A stretch of 64,000 nucleotides of DNA from SURF-21 sp964462595. Its GTDB lineage: Bacteria; Actinomycetota; Geothermincolia; Geothermincolales; RBG-13-55-18. The position numbers were made by a program, and so were the translations under genes. Within the stretch, counting starts at the first letter, position 1, and each line of letters begins with the position of its first letter. The stretch lies in NCBI GenBank assembly GCA_964462595.1, contig CAYWXM010000046.1, positions 45,820 through 109,819 of the forward strand, given 5' to 3'. The notes below the pieces were generated by a model. The model had not been told where the DNA came from, ran no database searches, and saw nothing but the letters and a program-made list of their open reading frames with translations. Positions 7,334-14,640 of the stretch are shown in pieces.

Positions 7334-7971
7334 GCGCAGGGCGCCTGGCCCTGGCCACGGGCAACCGCGGAAAGATAAGGGAGATACGCAGCCTCCTCTC
7401 CGGCCTGGGTATCGACATCGTGACCTGCGATGACTTCGAGGGCTGGCCTGCCCTGGAGGAAACGGGCGATACCTTCGAGGACAACGCCGCCAGCAAGGCG
7501 CTGGAGCTTTCCCGCTGGGCGGGAATGCCCGCGCTCGCGGACGATTCCGGCCTGGAGGTGAAAGCCCTGGGGGGAGAGCCGGGCGTCATGAGCGCGCGCT
7601 ATGCCGGCAAGCAGGGGGACGATGCGGCGAACATAGCCCGGCTGCTGCGCGAGATGGAGGACGTCCCCGTGGGACAAAGGGGGGCGCGCTTCGTCTGCGT
7701 ACTGGTCCTGGCCTCGCCTCGAGGAGAAAGAGTCGAGATCAGGGAGACCTGCGGGGGGGATATAACCATAGCCCCCAAGGGCGAACTGGGCTTCGGCTAC
7801 GACCCGGTATTTATCCCCGGCGGTATGGAAAAAACCATGGCCGAACTGTCCCTGGATGACAAGAGCGCGGTAAGCCACCGCGGCAAGGCCCTGCGCCGCC
7901 TGCGAGCCATGTTCGAGAACGCCGAACCGGCGTGGTTTTTCAACTTCCCGGGGTCAGAGGTAAAAAGTTGA
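7330..7971 (+). CDS. rdgB: XTP/dITP diphosphatase (non-canonical purine NTP pyrophosphatase)
   Basis: A 213-residue HAM1/RdgB family enzyme that removes inosine and xanthosine triphosphates from the nucleotide pool. Motifs: ATGNRGKIREI at the start, GDTFEDNAASKA, the metal-site ADDSGLEVKALGGEPGVMSARY, GFGYDPVF and KSAVSHRGKAL. The TTG start overlaps the rph stop (TTGA). It closes the murI cluster and is followed by short GGGGTCAG repeats and a gene remnant. Confidence 0.96.
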   Translation: MSAGRLALATGNRGKIREIRSLLSGLGIDIVTCDDFEGWPALEETGDTFEDNAASKALELSRWAGMPALADDSGLEVKALGGEPGVMSARYAGKQGDDAANIARLLREMEDVPVGQRGARFVCVLVLASPRGERVEIRETCGGDITIAPKGELGFGYDPVFIPGGMEKTMAELSLDDKSAVSHRGKALRRLRAMFENAEPAWFFNFPGSEVKS

Positions 7972-8005
7972 ATCCGGCAAAACTCCTTGGGGTCAGAGCC
8001 GAAAA

Positions 8006-8182
8006 GTGAAGATCGAATACGAGCTGACCCCAGAGGACGGCGGCACGCGCTGGGAGAGGAAGATGACCTTCTACCTGCCGAAGTGGTTCAAGTTCCTGGA
8101 CGCGCTGTTCTTCGGAAATATGTTGTGGAGGAACTTCGAGACGGCGGTGCGGCAGTTGAAGGAACTGCTGGAGTCGTCTTGA
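8006..8182 (+). pseudogene. C-terminal remnant of an SRPBCC (polyketide-cyclase-like) protein
   Basis: A 58-codon frame reads MKIEYELTPEDGGTRWERKM, then a Phe/Leu/Trp-rich stretch with YLPKWFKFLDALFFG, and ends with FETAVRQLKELLESS and TGA. This is the last strand and long C-terminal helix of the START/SRPBCC fold; the N-terminal two-thirds are missing. GGGGTCAG motifs lie at 7960 and 7989, where the body of the gene should be, and a GTG gives the only plausible start. I read it as a truncated gene, although a short translated product is possible. Confidence 0.6.
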
Positions 8183-8194
8183 TATAAGAAGAAA

Positions 8195-8270
8195 TGGAGC
8201 GGGAGACGGGCCTCGAACCCGCGACCTAGAGCTTGGAAGGCTCTCGCTCTTCCAACTGAGCTACTCCCGC
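8195..8270 (-). tRNA. tRNA-Gly (anticodon TCC)
   Basis: 76 nt with a 7-bp acceptor GCGGGAG / CTCCCGC, D-arm AGCTCAGTTGGAAGAGC, anticodon loop CTTCCAA (TCC), T-arm CGGGTTCGAGGCCCG and an encoded CCA. Confidence 0.95.
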
Positions 8271-8283
8271 TCGCCACGAAAAT

Positions 8284-8324
8284 ATATTAGCATACAACGC
8301 CACCCGCTATGGCGATGCTATAAT
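8284..8324. promoter_or_regulatory. Divergent tRNA promoters with extended -10 elements
   Basis: On the plus strand TGC-TATAAT (hexamer 8319-8324) lies eight bases before tRNA-Pro. On the minus strand TGC-TAATAT (hexamer at 8284-8289) lies 13 bases before tRNA-Gly. Neither has a clear -35 at the right distance. The same GATGCTATAAT string precedes tRNA-Arg at 11689-11699 (minus strand). Confidence 0.6.
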
Positions 8325-8332
8325 CGTGGCGA

Positions 8333-8410
8333 CGGGGTGTAGCGCAGCTTGGTTAGCGCGCATGCTTTGGGAGCATGAGGTCGGCGGTTCAAATCCGCCC
8401 ACCCCGACCA
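8333..8410 (+). tRNA. tRNA-Pro (anticodon TGG)
   Basis: 78 nt with acceptor CGGGGTG / CACCCCG, D-arm TAGCGCAGCTTGGTTAGCGC, anticodon loop TTTGGGA (TGG), T-arm GGCGGTTCAAATCCGCC and an encoded CCA. Confidence 0.95.
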
Positions 8411-8416
8411 GTTATA

Positions 8417-8440
8417 AAGGCCGGGAGGAATCCTGGCCTT
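8417..8440 (+). terminator. Hairpin terminator after tRNA-Pro
   Basis: A 10-bp stem AAGGCCGGGA / TCCTGGCCTT (one G-T pair) with a GGAA loop lies seven bases past the tRNA. The following bases (CAATAAAT) are AT-rich rather than a pure T-run. Confidence 0.6.
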
Positions 8441-8498
8441 CAATAAATGAGGCATGGAGCGTGCCGGTTTACGCGATCGGAACTGTAAGGGGAGGAAC

Positions 8499-9125
8499 AT
8501 GTTAACGGAGAAGGGATGGTTCATACCCACGCTGCAATTTGGGCCTCACGACGTCTTCCTCATCGAGGACTGGGAAGACACGCCCGCAGGCCCCTACCGC
8601 GCTATCTTCCACTTCAGCCCCGAGGATTACCGCACCCTCTATGTCTCGGGCGAAAAAGGCAGGGACCTCGTCTCCACCATCCACCGCTTCGACGAGATGA
8701 TAGTGACCGGTATCGATTCGCGGCGCCTGGGCGGGTGCTGGAGCATCGAGTTGGATACGGGGGAAAAAGGGGGGCTGCGCATGGAGGTGGATTATGAGGA
8801 GACCGCTCTGCTCAAGGCGGTAAACCCCATCGCAAGCCATACGCCGGATGTAATAGCACGCAACCCCTTCTATTGCAGGCTGCTCCCGCGCCTGGCCGCC
8901 CCCCTCATGGGCACCGACCCCGAGCAGAAGATAATGGGGGTCACGGAGACGGGCCGGAATACCCGCTTCCGCTTGGAGCGCATCTACAAGGTCACCTCCG
9001 CCCGCTGTACCTGGGGCGGTAAAGACGTGGGGCTGCTCACCGACTGCTGTTTCCAGCACGATATGGGCGCCTACAAGACGATATCCAAGCCAATGGTCAG
9101 CTACCTCTCGCTGATCGTGGACTAG
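8499..9125 (+). CDS. Conserved-looking protein of unknown function
   Basis: A 208-residue soluble protein with no signal peptide or membrane segment. The ATG at 8499 has GGGGAGG just upstream. It is rich in beta-strand-like segments and has several cysteines (GGCWSIEL, FYCRLL, SARCTWGG, LLTDCCFQHDMG). I recognise no family motif. It stands alone between tRNA-Pro and trkH, with 150 bp of empty sequence before trkH. Codon use matches its neighbours, so it is probably a real native gene. Confidence 0.7.
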   Translation: MLTEKGWFIPTLQFGPHDVFLIEDWEDTPAGPYRAIFHFSPEDYRTLYVSGEKGRDLVSTIHRFDEMIVTGIDSRRLGGCWSIELDTGEKGGLRMEVDYEETALLKAVNPIASHTPDVIARNPFYCRLLPRLAAPLMGTDPEQKIMGVTETGRNTRFRLERIYKVTSARCTWGGKDVGLLTDCCFQHDMGAYKTISKPMVSYLSLIVD

Positions 9126-9276
9126 ATGAGCGGGTTTGCATGTACTTCGGATGCGTGGAGCACGGTTTGTCCCGCGCGAGCTGCGCGGATATCATAGTGT
9201 ACTGTAGATGAACAGGCACGTGCTGCTGGCCGTGTATGGATACCGGCGGCAAGGTCGCTGAAGAGGAGCTGGCAGG

Positions 9277-10779
9277 ATGTTCAAGCCCTTACGCAGGGAC
9301 CTGGAGAATATATTCCGCTACGTGGGCGTGGTGCTCATAGCGCTCGGCATATGCATGCTCATCCCCCTGGGTATAAGCATGGTAGCGGGCGAATGGCCGT
9401 CGGTCCTGGACCTGGCCATATCCGCCTTCGTGACCGCGGGGGTGGGGAACATACTCTATTTCAACCTGCATTCTCGCGGCCGCATCACCTGGAACCAGGG
9501 CCTGGTCATCGTGGCCCTATCCTGGTTCCTCGCCATGCTCTTCTCCGCGCTGCCCCTCTACCTGAGCGGTCACTACCACTCCTTTCTCGACGCTTGTTTC
9601 GAATCCATGTCCGGGCTGGCCACCACGGGGCTGACCTTGGTGCACGACCTGGACCATATGTCCTACGGCATCAACTTCTGGCGCCATCTCCTCATGTTTC
9701 TGGGAGGCCAGGGGATCGTAGTCCTGGTCATCACCTATTTCATGGCCGGCACCAGCACGGCCGCGCAGATGTACACGGGGGAGGGACGGGAGAGCATCAT
9801 GCCCAACGTCATCGAGAGCTCCCGCTTTATCTGGAAGGTAAGCGTGGTGTATCTCGCCCTGGGTACCCTTGGTCTGGGGCTGTGCCTGCTCGCCCAAGGC
9901 ATAGCGCCGGTGCGTTCCTTTTTCCAGTCCTCGTGCCTGTTCATGGCGGGGTTCGACACCGGGGGTTTCACGACCCAGGCCTTGAGCGTCGGTTACTATC
10001 ACAGCCTGCCGGTCGAGCTGATAACCGTGGTCTTCATGATCCTGGGCACGATCAACTTCGCGGTGCAGTACGAGGTCTGGAGGCGGCGCCCCGGTGAGCT
10101 GGTGAGAAACATGGAGGTGAGGGTGCTGGCCGTAAGCGTAATCGTCACCCTGGGACTGGTGCTGGCGGGCATAGCGCTGTCCGGCACCTTCGGTTCGTTC
10201 GGAGCGGATCTGCGGCGCGGCGGCTACCAGCTCATCTCCGGTCACAGCGGCACCGGGTTCATGACCGTTTACGGTAAGCAGTTGGGCCAGCGCTGGGGCG
10301 ACCTCGCCCTCCTCGGCCTCCTCCTGGCCATGGGGCTCGGAGGATGTGCCTGCGCCACATCCGGCGCCATAAAGGCCTTCCGGGTAGGGGTCCTCGCCAA
10401 GGAGTTCAAGGTGAAGACGAAGCAGGCCCTGTCTCCGGCCTCGGCGGTGATCGTGGAGCGTTTCCACCACATAAGGGAAATGACCTTGACGGAGGGCATG
10501 GTGAGGGCGGCGCTGTTCACCACCGCCCTCTACGTACTGCTCTATCTGCTGGGAACGATCGTCGGCCTTTTCTACGGCCACGGCCTTACGGCTTCCGCTT
10601 TCGAGTCGGTATCCGCCGCTGGAAACGTCGGCCTGACCACGGGGGTTACCAACTACACCATGCCGACGTTGATGAAGCTTTTATACATCTTCCAGATGTG
10701 GGCCGGGAGGCTGGAAGTGCTGGCGGTGGTGGTCATGTTCGCGTATTTCCTTAGCATGCTGAGGAGGGGGCGGAAGTGA
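9277..10779 (+). CDS. trkH: TrkH-family potassium uptake channel subunit
   Basis: A 500-residue membrane protein with about ten hydrophobic segments. The four pore-loop filter motifs of the SKT (TrkH/KtrB) superfamily are visible: SGLATTGLTL, GFDTGGFTTQ, GHSGTGFMT and SAAGNVGLTTG. Each has the conserved filter glycine. TrkH forms the K+-conducting pore and is gated by TrkA rings; no trkA gene is adjacent, but four TrkA-type proteins lie at 39.5-43.0 kb. GAGGAG precedes the ATG. Its stop overlaps the start of the next gene. Confidence 0.93.
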   Translation: MFKPLRRDLENIFRYVGVVLIALGICMLIPLGISMVAGEWPSVLDLAISAFVTAGVGNILYFNLHSRGRITWNQGLVIVALSWFLAMLFSALPLYLSGHYHSFLDACFESMSGLATTGLTLVHDLDHMSYGINFWRHLLMFLGGQGIVVLVITYFMAGTSTAAQMYTGEGRESIMPNVIESSRFIWKVSVVYLALGTLGLGLCLLAQGIAPVRSFFQSSCLFMAGFDTGGFTTQALSVGYYHSLPVELITVVFMILGTINFAVQYEVWRRRPGELVRNMEVRVLAVSVIVTLGLVLAGIALSGTFGSFGADLRRGGYQLISGHSGTGFMTVYGKQLGQRWGDLALLGLLLAMGLGGCACATSGAIKAFRVGVLAKEFKVKTKQALSPASAVIVERFHHIREMTLTEGMVRAALFTTALYVLLYLLGTIVGLFYGHGLTASAFESVSAAGNVGLTTGVTNYTMPTLMKLLYIFQMWAGRLEVLAVVVMFAYFLSMLRRGRK

Positions 10780-11390
10780 AAAAGCTGCTCGTCTGCCTCC
10801 TGGTCGCCGCCGCGGTCTTTCTCTTTCCCGCGTTCTTGATGCCCTGCGCTGCGGCTGGTGAGGAGGCGGTCGAGGTGAGCACCGCGGATCTCCTGGAGGA
10901 CTGGGAGGAGTTGGACGGCAGGGAGGTTATCTTCCGGGGTGAGGCGATCGGGGATGTCATGCGCCGTGGCGATAAGGCCTGGATCACCATAAACGACGAT
11001 TTCTACAGCCGGGAAGCAAGGCTCGAGGCAGGCGAGCTGCGGGGAGGCAACAGCGGCATCGGCGTGTGGCTTCCCGTCAGCGAGGCGGAGAAGATAGGGA
11101 TGCTGGGAAGATATGGGACCGTAGGTGATTTCGTGGAGGTAAGGGGGGTTTTCAACGCCAACTGCCTTGAGCATGGGGGTGATTTCGACATCCACGCCCA
11201 TTCACTCACGGTCATCGACCCGGGAAGAGCCTTTGAAGACAGCCCTGATTCAGGCAAATACCTTGCCGCCCTCTTCGCATTTATCTTCCTGAGCGGCACC
11301 CTTACACCCTTTCTGAGGCGGAGGGCGCGGGAGATGAGGAATGCACGAGCGCTCCTCAAGGTCGAGGAACAGGAGCAAAAAGGGCGGTGA
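10776..11390 (+). CDS. Exported OB-fold-like protein with C-terminal membrane anchor
   Basis: A 204-residue protein starting at a GTG that overlaps the trkH stop, so it is translationally coupled to trkH. Residues 1-27 form a signal peptide (KKLLVCLLVAAAVFLFP..CAAAG). The middle (ELDGREVIFRGEAIGDVM, GDFVEVRGVFN) has the strand pattern of a single OB fold. A second hydrophobic stretch near residue 160 (YLAALFAFIFLSGTLTPFL) is followed by a basic tail, so the protein is likely anchored with the OB domain outside. Whether it serves TrkH is unknown. Confidence 0.65.
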   Translation: MKKLLVCLLVAAAVFLFPAFLMPCAAAGEEAVEVSTADLLEDWEELDGREVIFRGEAIGDVMRRGDKAWITINDDFYSREARLEAGELRGGNSGIGVWLPVSEAEKIGMLGRYGTVGDFVEVRGVFNANCLEHGGDFDIHAHSLTVIDPGRAFEDSPDSGKYLAALFAFIFLSGTLTPFLRRRAREMRNARALLKVEEQEQKGR

Positions 11391-11470
11391 CCGCGAACAG
11401 GGCCTGGGGGTCACCCCCGGAAATCGGCCGCAGGCAATGAATTGGCGGGGTGAATGGTCCCCTTGGTTTG

Positions 11471-11500
11471 AAAACGAAGCGGAGGCCTACACCTCCGCTT
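11471..11500 (-). terminator. Intrinsic terminator of the tRNA-Arg/His unit
   Basis: A perfect 9-bp stem AAGCGGAGG / CCTCCGCTT (11477-11500) lies nine bases beyond the tRNA-His CCA on the minus strand and is followed there by CGTTTTC. Confidence 0.75.
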
Positions 11501-11508
11501 GCTATACT

Positions 11509-11585
11509 TGGGGTGAGTGACGGGACTTGAACCCGCGACCTCTGGGGCCACAACCCAGTGCTCTTCCGGCTGAGCTACACCCACC
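11509..11585 (-). tRNA. tRNA-His (anticodon GTG)
   Basis: Anticodon loop TTGTGGC in the stem CTGGG / CCCAG. The acceptor GTGGGTG / CACTCAC has an extra 5' G opposite discriminator C73, the hallmark of tRNA-His. The T-arm is CGGGTTCAAGTCCCG and CCA is encoded. Confidence 0.95.
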
Positions 11586-11596
11586 ATGTATTTACC

Positions 11597-11672
11597 TGGC
11601 ACGCCTGGGAGGACTCGAACCTCCAACCTGCGGATTAGAAGTCCGCCGCTCTATCCATTGAGCTACAGGCGC
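11597..11672 (-). tRNA. tRNA-Arg (anticodon TCT)
   Basis: 76 nt; anticodon loop CTTCTAA in the stem GCGGA / TCCGC, acceptor GCGCCTG / CAGGCGT (terminal G-T), T-arm GGAGGTTCGAGTCCTCC, encoded CCA. It is probably co-transcribed with tRNA-His 11 bases downstream. Confidence 0.95.
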
Positions 11673-11688
11673 ACATATCGCAAAGCAA

Positions 11689-11717
11689 ATTATAGCATCC
11701 CCTCATTTCACTATAAA
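11689..11717 (-). promoter_or_regulatory. Promoter of tRNA-Arg/His
   Basis: On the minus strand TTTATA and a 17-base spacer ending in TGC precede TATAAT (11689-11694), a perfect extended -10. The start of transcription would fall about 10 bases before tRNA-Arg. Confidence 0.7.
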
Positions 11718-11889
11718 CGGTAACGGAAGCGCCCGCCCCCGATTAAACCGGCAATCCACGGGATCTGTTGGGGTCGGCCCGGGTAACGAAGCGTGCATGG
11801 CAGTGGCTGTAGGAGCACATCCGGGTATCCGCCTGAATAATAAATAGCCAGCCCGGCGAGACGGATATTCGGACAAAGCCTCCATCCGT

Positions 11890-12142
11890 GCTGCCACCAG
11901 CCCGAGGAACTACCTTACACTGACCTTCGTAGATTGCATCGCGAAAGCGACAGCGACGCCCGGAGGGCGGCGCGACGGTGTCCCAGTGCCTGGACAAGTT
12001 CAGAACGACACTGGCTGTTTCAACACGCTTCACAGAACTTGTCTCAGGCCTGGCACGTATACATCAGGTCGTGAAGCCTTACCCCCGGATCTCGGGCCAC
12101 AAGAACCTCCTGCGAGTACGGACCGCCACCCCCGGGCTCGGG
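11890..12142. repeat. Intergenic repeat family, copy R3
   Basis: It fills the gap between the tRNA-Arg and tRNA-Leu genes. The core at 11934-12000 (TTGCATCGCGAAAGCGACAG and onward) is the reverse complement of the copy at 1561-1620. It continues with matching CTTCACAGAACTTGT and CAGGCCTGGCACGTATAC segments. Two end-like motifs follow: TTACCCCCGGATCTCGGG at 12077 and CACCCCCGGGCTCGGG at 12125. The rest of the 538-bp gap (11700-11890) shows no gene. Confidence 0.65.
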
Positions 12143-12211
12143 CATCCTCACATTGCCACGCAAAGGTGCCCGTAGTAGTATATTTATCGTTCATGCACCT
12201 CAGATAATCGG

Positions 12212-12297
12212 GCGAGAGTGGCGGAACCGGCAGACGCGCTGGGTTTAGGACCCAGTGGTTATTAACCGTGGGGGTTCGAGTCCCCCCTCTCGCACCA
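12212..12297 (+). tRNA. tRNA-Leu (anticodon TAG)
   Basis: 86 nt class II tRNA; anticodon loop TTTAGGA in CTGGG / CCCAG, a variable arm TGGTTATTAACCGT, acceptor GCGAGAG / CTCTCGC, encoded CCA. GATAAT lies four bases upstream. Confidence 0.95.
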
Positions 12298-12381
12298 GGA
12301 GCTCCCGCACCCGCACGGGGGTGGGATTTTTTTCGACCGGTAAGAGCCAGTGATAACAGGCGACGGGAAGGAGCACGTGAG

Positions 12382-13839
12382 GTGGCCGTGAAAGCTGAAA
12401 TAGAGGAAGTAGACAAGAACAAGGTGCGTATGAAGGTGGAAGTCCCGGCCGAGGACGTAGGCAAGGCCGTGGGCCGCGCTTTTCGCGATATCGCCAGGGA
12501 AGTGACCATACCCGGTTTTCGCAAGGGTAAGGTCCCGCGCCGGGTGTTGCAGGCCAGGCTGGGCCTCGATGCCATATACCAGGAGGTCAAGCAGGCAAAT
12601 CTACCGGATTACTATGCTGAAGCGCTGGAGCAGCTGGGCATCGAGCCCATCGACGAGCCGGAGATAGACTTCGACGAGATCGAGATCGAGGAGGGCAAGC
12701 CGCTTTACTTCGAAGCCACGGTGGAGATAAAGCCCAGGGTCGAGTTGACCTCGTACAAGGGCGTCGAGGTGGATCGCCCTGACGAAGAGGTAACCGAAGA
12801 GGACGTGACCCGGGTGCTGGACAACATGCGCGATAAATTCGCCACGCTGGACGTGGTTTCCGGAAAGACCCTGGCCGACGGCGACTACGCCATCATAGAC
12901 TTCGAGGGCAAGGTAAACGGCGTCGAGTTCGAGGGCGGCTCCTCGCAGGACTTCATGCTGGAGGTGGGCACGGAGAATATCTGGCCCGAGTTCAACGAAG
13001 AGCTGAAGGGCAAGCGCAAGGGGGACATCCTGGACATAAAGGTGAATATGCCGGAGCAGTTCCCCGACGAGGAACTGGCGGGCAAGGTAGCAGCCTTCAA
13101 GGTTATGGTGAAGGAGGTCAAGGTAAAGAAGCTCCCGGAACCGGACGACGATTTCGCCAAGGAGTCGAGCAAGTTCGACACTATCGCGGAGCTCGAGGAG
13201 GATATCCGGGGCAAGCTGGCGGAAGCCAAAAAGGCCCAGGCGCAGGAGTCGGTGCGCATGCAGGTTCTGGAGAAACTGGCCGGCGGGCTGGAGGTCGAGA
13301 TACCGGGGAAGATGGTCGAGGAATACGCGCAGCACCGGCGCCGGGAACTCGAGGTGCGCCTCTCGACGAGCGGCGTTACCCTGGACGATTACCTCAAGGC
13401 GGTGGACTACACCGCCGAGCGCATGGACGAGGAGTTCGAGGTGGAGGCCCGGAAACTCATCCGCAACGAGCTGGTGCTGGACGCGGTGATACGCGCGGAG
13501 AAGCTCGAGGCGAGCGACGAAGAGCTGCAGGAGGAGATAAGGGAGAGGTCCGAGATGTTCGGAGTAAACCCGGATACCTTCCGCAGGGTCATGGAAGAGA
13601 GGGGCGGGCTCGAGGAGATGAGGGAGGACCTGCTGCGCAGAAAAGCCCTCAAGTTTTTAGGTGACAATGCCGTATTTGCCGGTGAAGGAGGCAAGGCGAC
13701 TTCCGAACATTCGGCTTCGGATACGGAGGCGGCTGTAGAGGGTGAGCAGGAAAGCGAACCCGCGCCCGCAGAGGCCGAGAAGGCGGCGGCGGGGGATACG
13801 GCTGAGGAAGGGGAGAAGCCCGATCGGGAAGACGCATAA
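12382..13839 (+). CDS. tig: Trigger factor
   Basis: A 485-residue ribosome-bound chaperone. Residues 1-110 form the ribosome-binding domain with the contact motif near PGFRKGKVPRRVL. The FKBP-type PPIase domain covers about 160-245 (DGDYAIIDFEGKVNGVEFEGG..PEFNEELKGKRKGD). The helical substrate cradle runs to about 435. A 50-residue acidic, Ala/Glu/Ser-rich tail follows, longer than in most members. The GTG at 12382 is chosen: AAGGAG is eight bases upstream and VKAEIEEVDKNKV is the normal N-terminus. It heads the tig-clpP-clpX set. Confidence 0.95.
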   Translation: MAVKAEIEEVDKNKVRMKVEVPAEDVGKAVGRAFRDIAREVTIPGFRKGKVPRRVLQARLGLDAIYQEVKQANLPDYYAEALEQLGIEPIDEPEIDFDEIEIEEGKPLYFEATVEIKPRVELTSYKGVEVDRPDEEVTEEDVTRVLDNMRDKFATLDVVSGKTLADGDYAIIDFEGKVNGVEFEGGSSQDFMLEVGTENIWPEFNEELKGKRKGDILDIKVNMPEQFPDEELAGKVAAFKVMVKEVKVKKLPEPDDDFAKESSKFDTIAELEEDIRGKLAEAKKAQAQESVRMQVLEKLAGGLEVEIPGKMVEEYAQHRRRELEVRLSTSGVTLDDYLKAVDYTAERMDEEFEVEARKLIRNELVLDAVIRAEKLEASDEELQEEIRERSEMFGVNPDTFRRVMEERGGLEEMREDLLRRKALKFLGDNAVFAGEGGKATSEHSASDTEAAVEGEQESEPAPAEAEKAAAGDTAEEGEKPDREDA

Positions 13840-13868
13840 TATCATGCAGGAGGATGTCTTCGCGCGGG

Positions 13869-13874
13869 TATAAT
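13869..13874 (+). promoter_or_regulatory. Candidate -10 element for clpP
   Basis: TATAAT sits 44 bases before the clpP start in the 78-bp tig-clpP gap. No consensus -35 is present 17 bases upstream, so clpP may have its own promoter or depend on an activator. Confidence 0.4.
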
Positions 13875-13917
13875 CTACTCGAAGAGAGCTTATAGTTTAC
13901 GAGAAGGGTGATATGAA

Positions 13918-14529
13918 ATGGCGACCAGCCTTATACCTATAGTTATCGAACAGACGAACCGCGGCGAGAGGTCGTTCGATATATACTCGCGCCTCCTCAA
14001 AGACCGCATCATCTTCCTGGGGACCGAGATAGACGACCACGTGGCCAACCTGGTCATGGCCCAGCTCCTGCACCTGGAGTCCGAGGACCCGGAAAAGGAC
14101 ATACATCTCTACATCAACAGCCCCGGGGGCGTGGTCACCTCGACCCTGGCCATCTACGACACCATGCAATACGTAAAGGCCGACGTCTCCACCATATGCA
14201 TCGGGCAGGCGGCATCGGGTGCGGCGTTGCTGCTTTGCGCGGGGGCGGAGGCGAAGAGGTTCGCACTCCCGCATGCCCGCGTTCTTCTGCATCAGCCGGC
14301 GGGAGGCACCAGTGGGCAGGCGGTGGATATAGACATCCATGCCCGGGAGATACTGCGCCTGCGAGACCTCCTGGACCAGATACTCTCACAGCATACAGGC
14401 CAGTCGCTGGACCGCATCAGGAGCGATACGGACCGCGATTTCATCATGACCGCGCAAGAAGCCCTGGACTACGGGGTCATCGACTCCGTCATCGAGAGAA
14501 AAGACGAAGAGGAAGCGAAGCTGAAATAG
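13918..14529 (+). CDS. clpP: ATP-dependent Clp protease proteolytic subunit
   Basis: A 203-residue serine peptidase that forms the tetradecameric ClpP chamber. The catalytic triad is Ser100 (GQAASGAALLL), His125 (LLHQPAGG) and Asp174 (DTDRDFIMTAQEA). The active-site loop reads SGAA where E. coli-type enzymes have SMGA; actinobacterial ClpP2 proteins show a similar change, so this is the ClpP2-like type. Only one clpP gene is in the window, whereas many actinobacteria have two adjacent copies. ClpX, 111 bp downstream, is its unfoldase, and the ssrA tag ending ALAA is a typical substrate. Confidence 0.96.
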   Translation: MATSLIPIVIEQTNRGERSFDIYSRLLKDRIIFLGTEIDDHVANLVMAQLLHLESEDPEKDIHLYINSPGGVVTSTLAIYDTMQYVKADVSTICIGQAASGAALLLCAGAEAKRFALPHARVLLHQPAGGTSGQAVDIDIHAREILRLRDLLDQILSQHTGQSLDRIRSDTDRDFIMTAQEALDYGVIDSVIERKDEEEAKLK

Positions 14530-14640
14530 GCCCGGGCCCTGCAGGCTGGTTTCGCAGCCAGCGGGCGGGCAAAGAAAAGGGCTGCAATAAAAGCATATCC
14601 TGGCCGATAATAGAGATAGGTCAAACGGAGGTAAGGCTTA

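Noticed and set aside
7989..8031. A 43-bp element with GGGGTCAG / CTGACCCC ends
   Set aside because: The right arm is part of the coding-like remnant (codons for ELTP), so the symmetry may be accidental.
8195..12297. Integration of a mobile island at the tRNA genes
   Set aside because: No integrase and no duplicated tRNA 3' ends were found; all five tRNA genes are intact.
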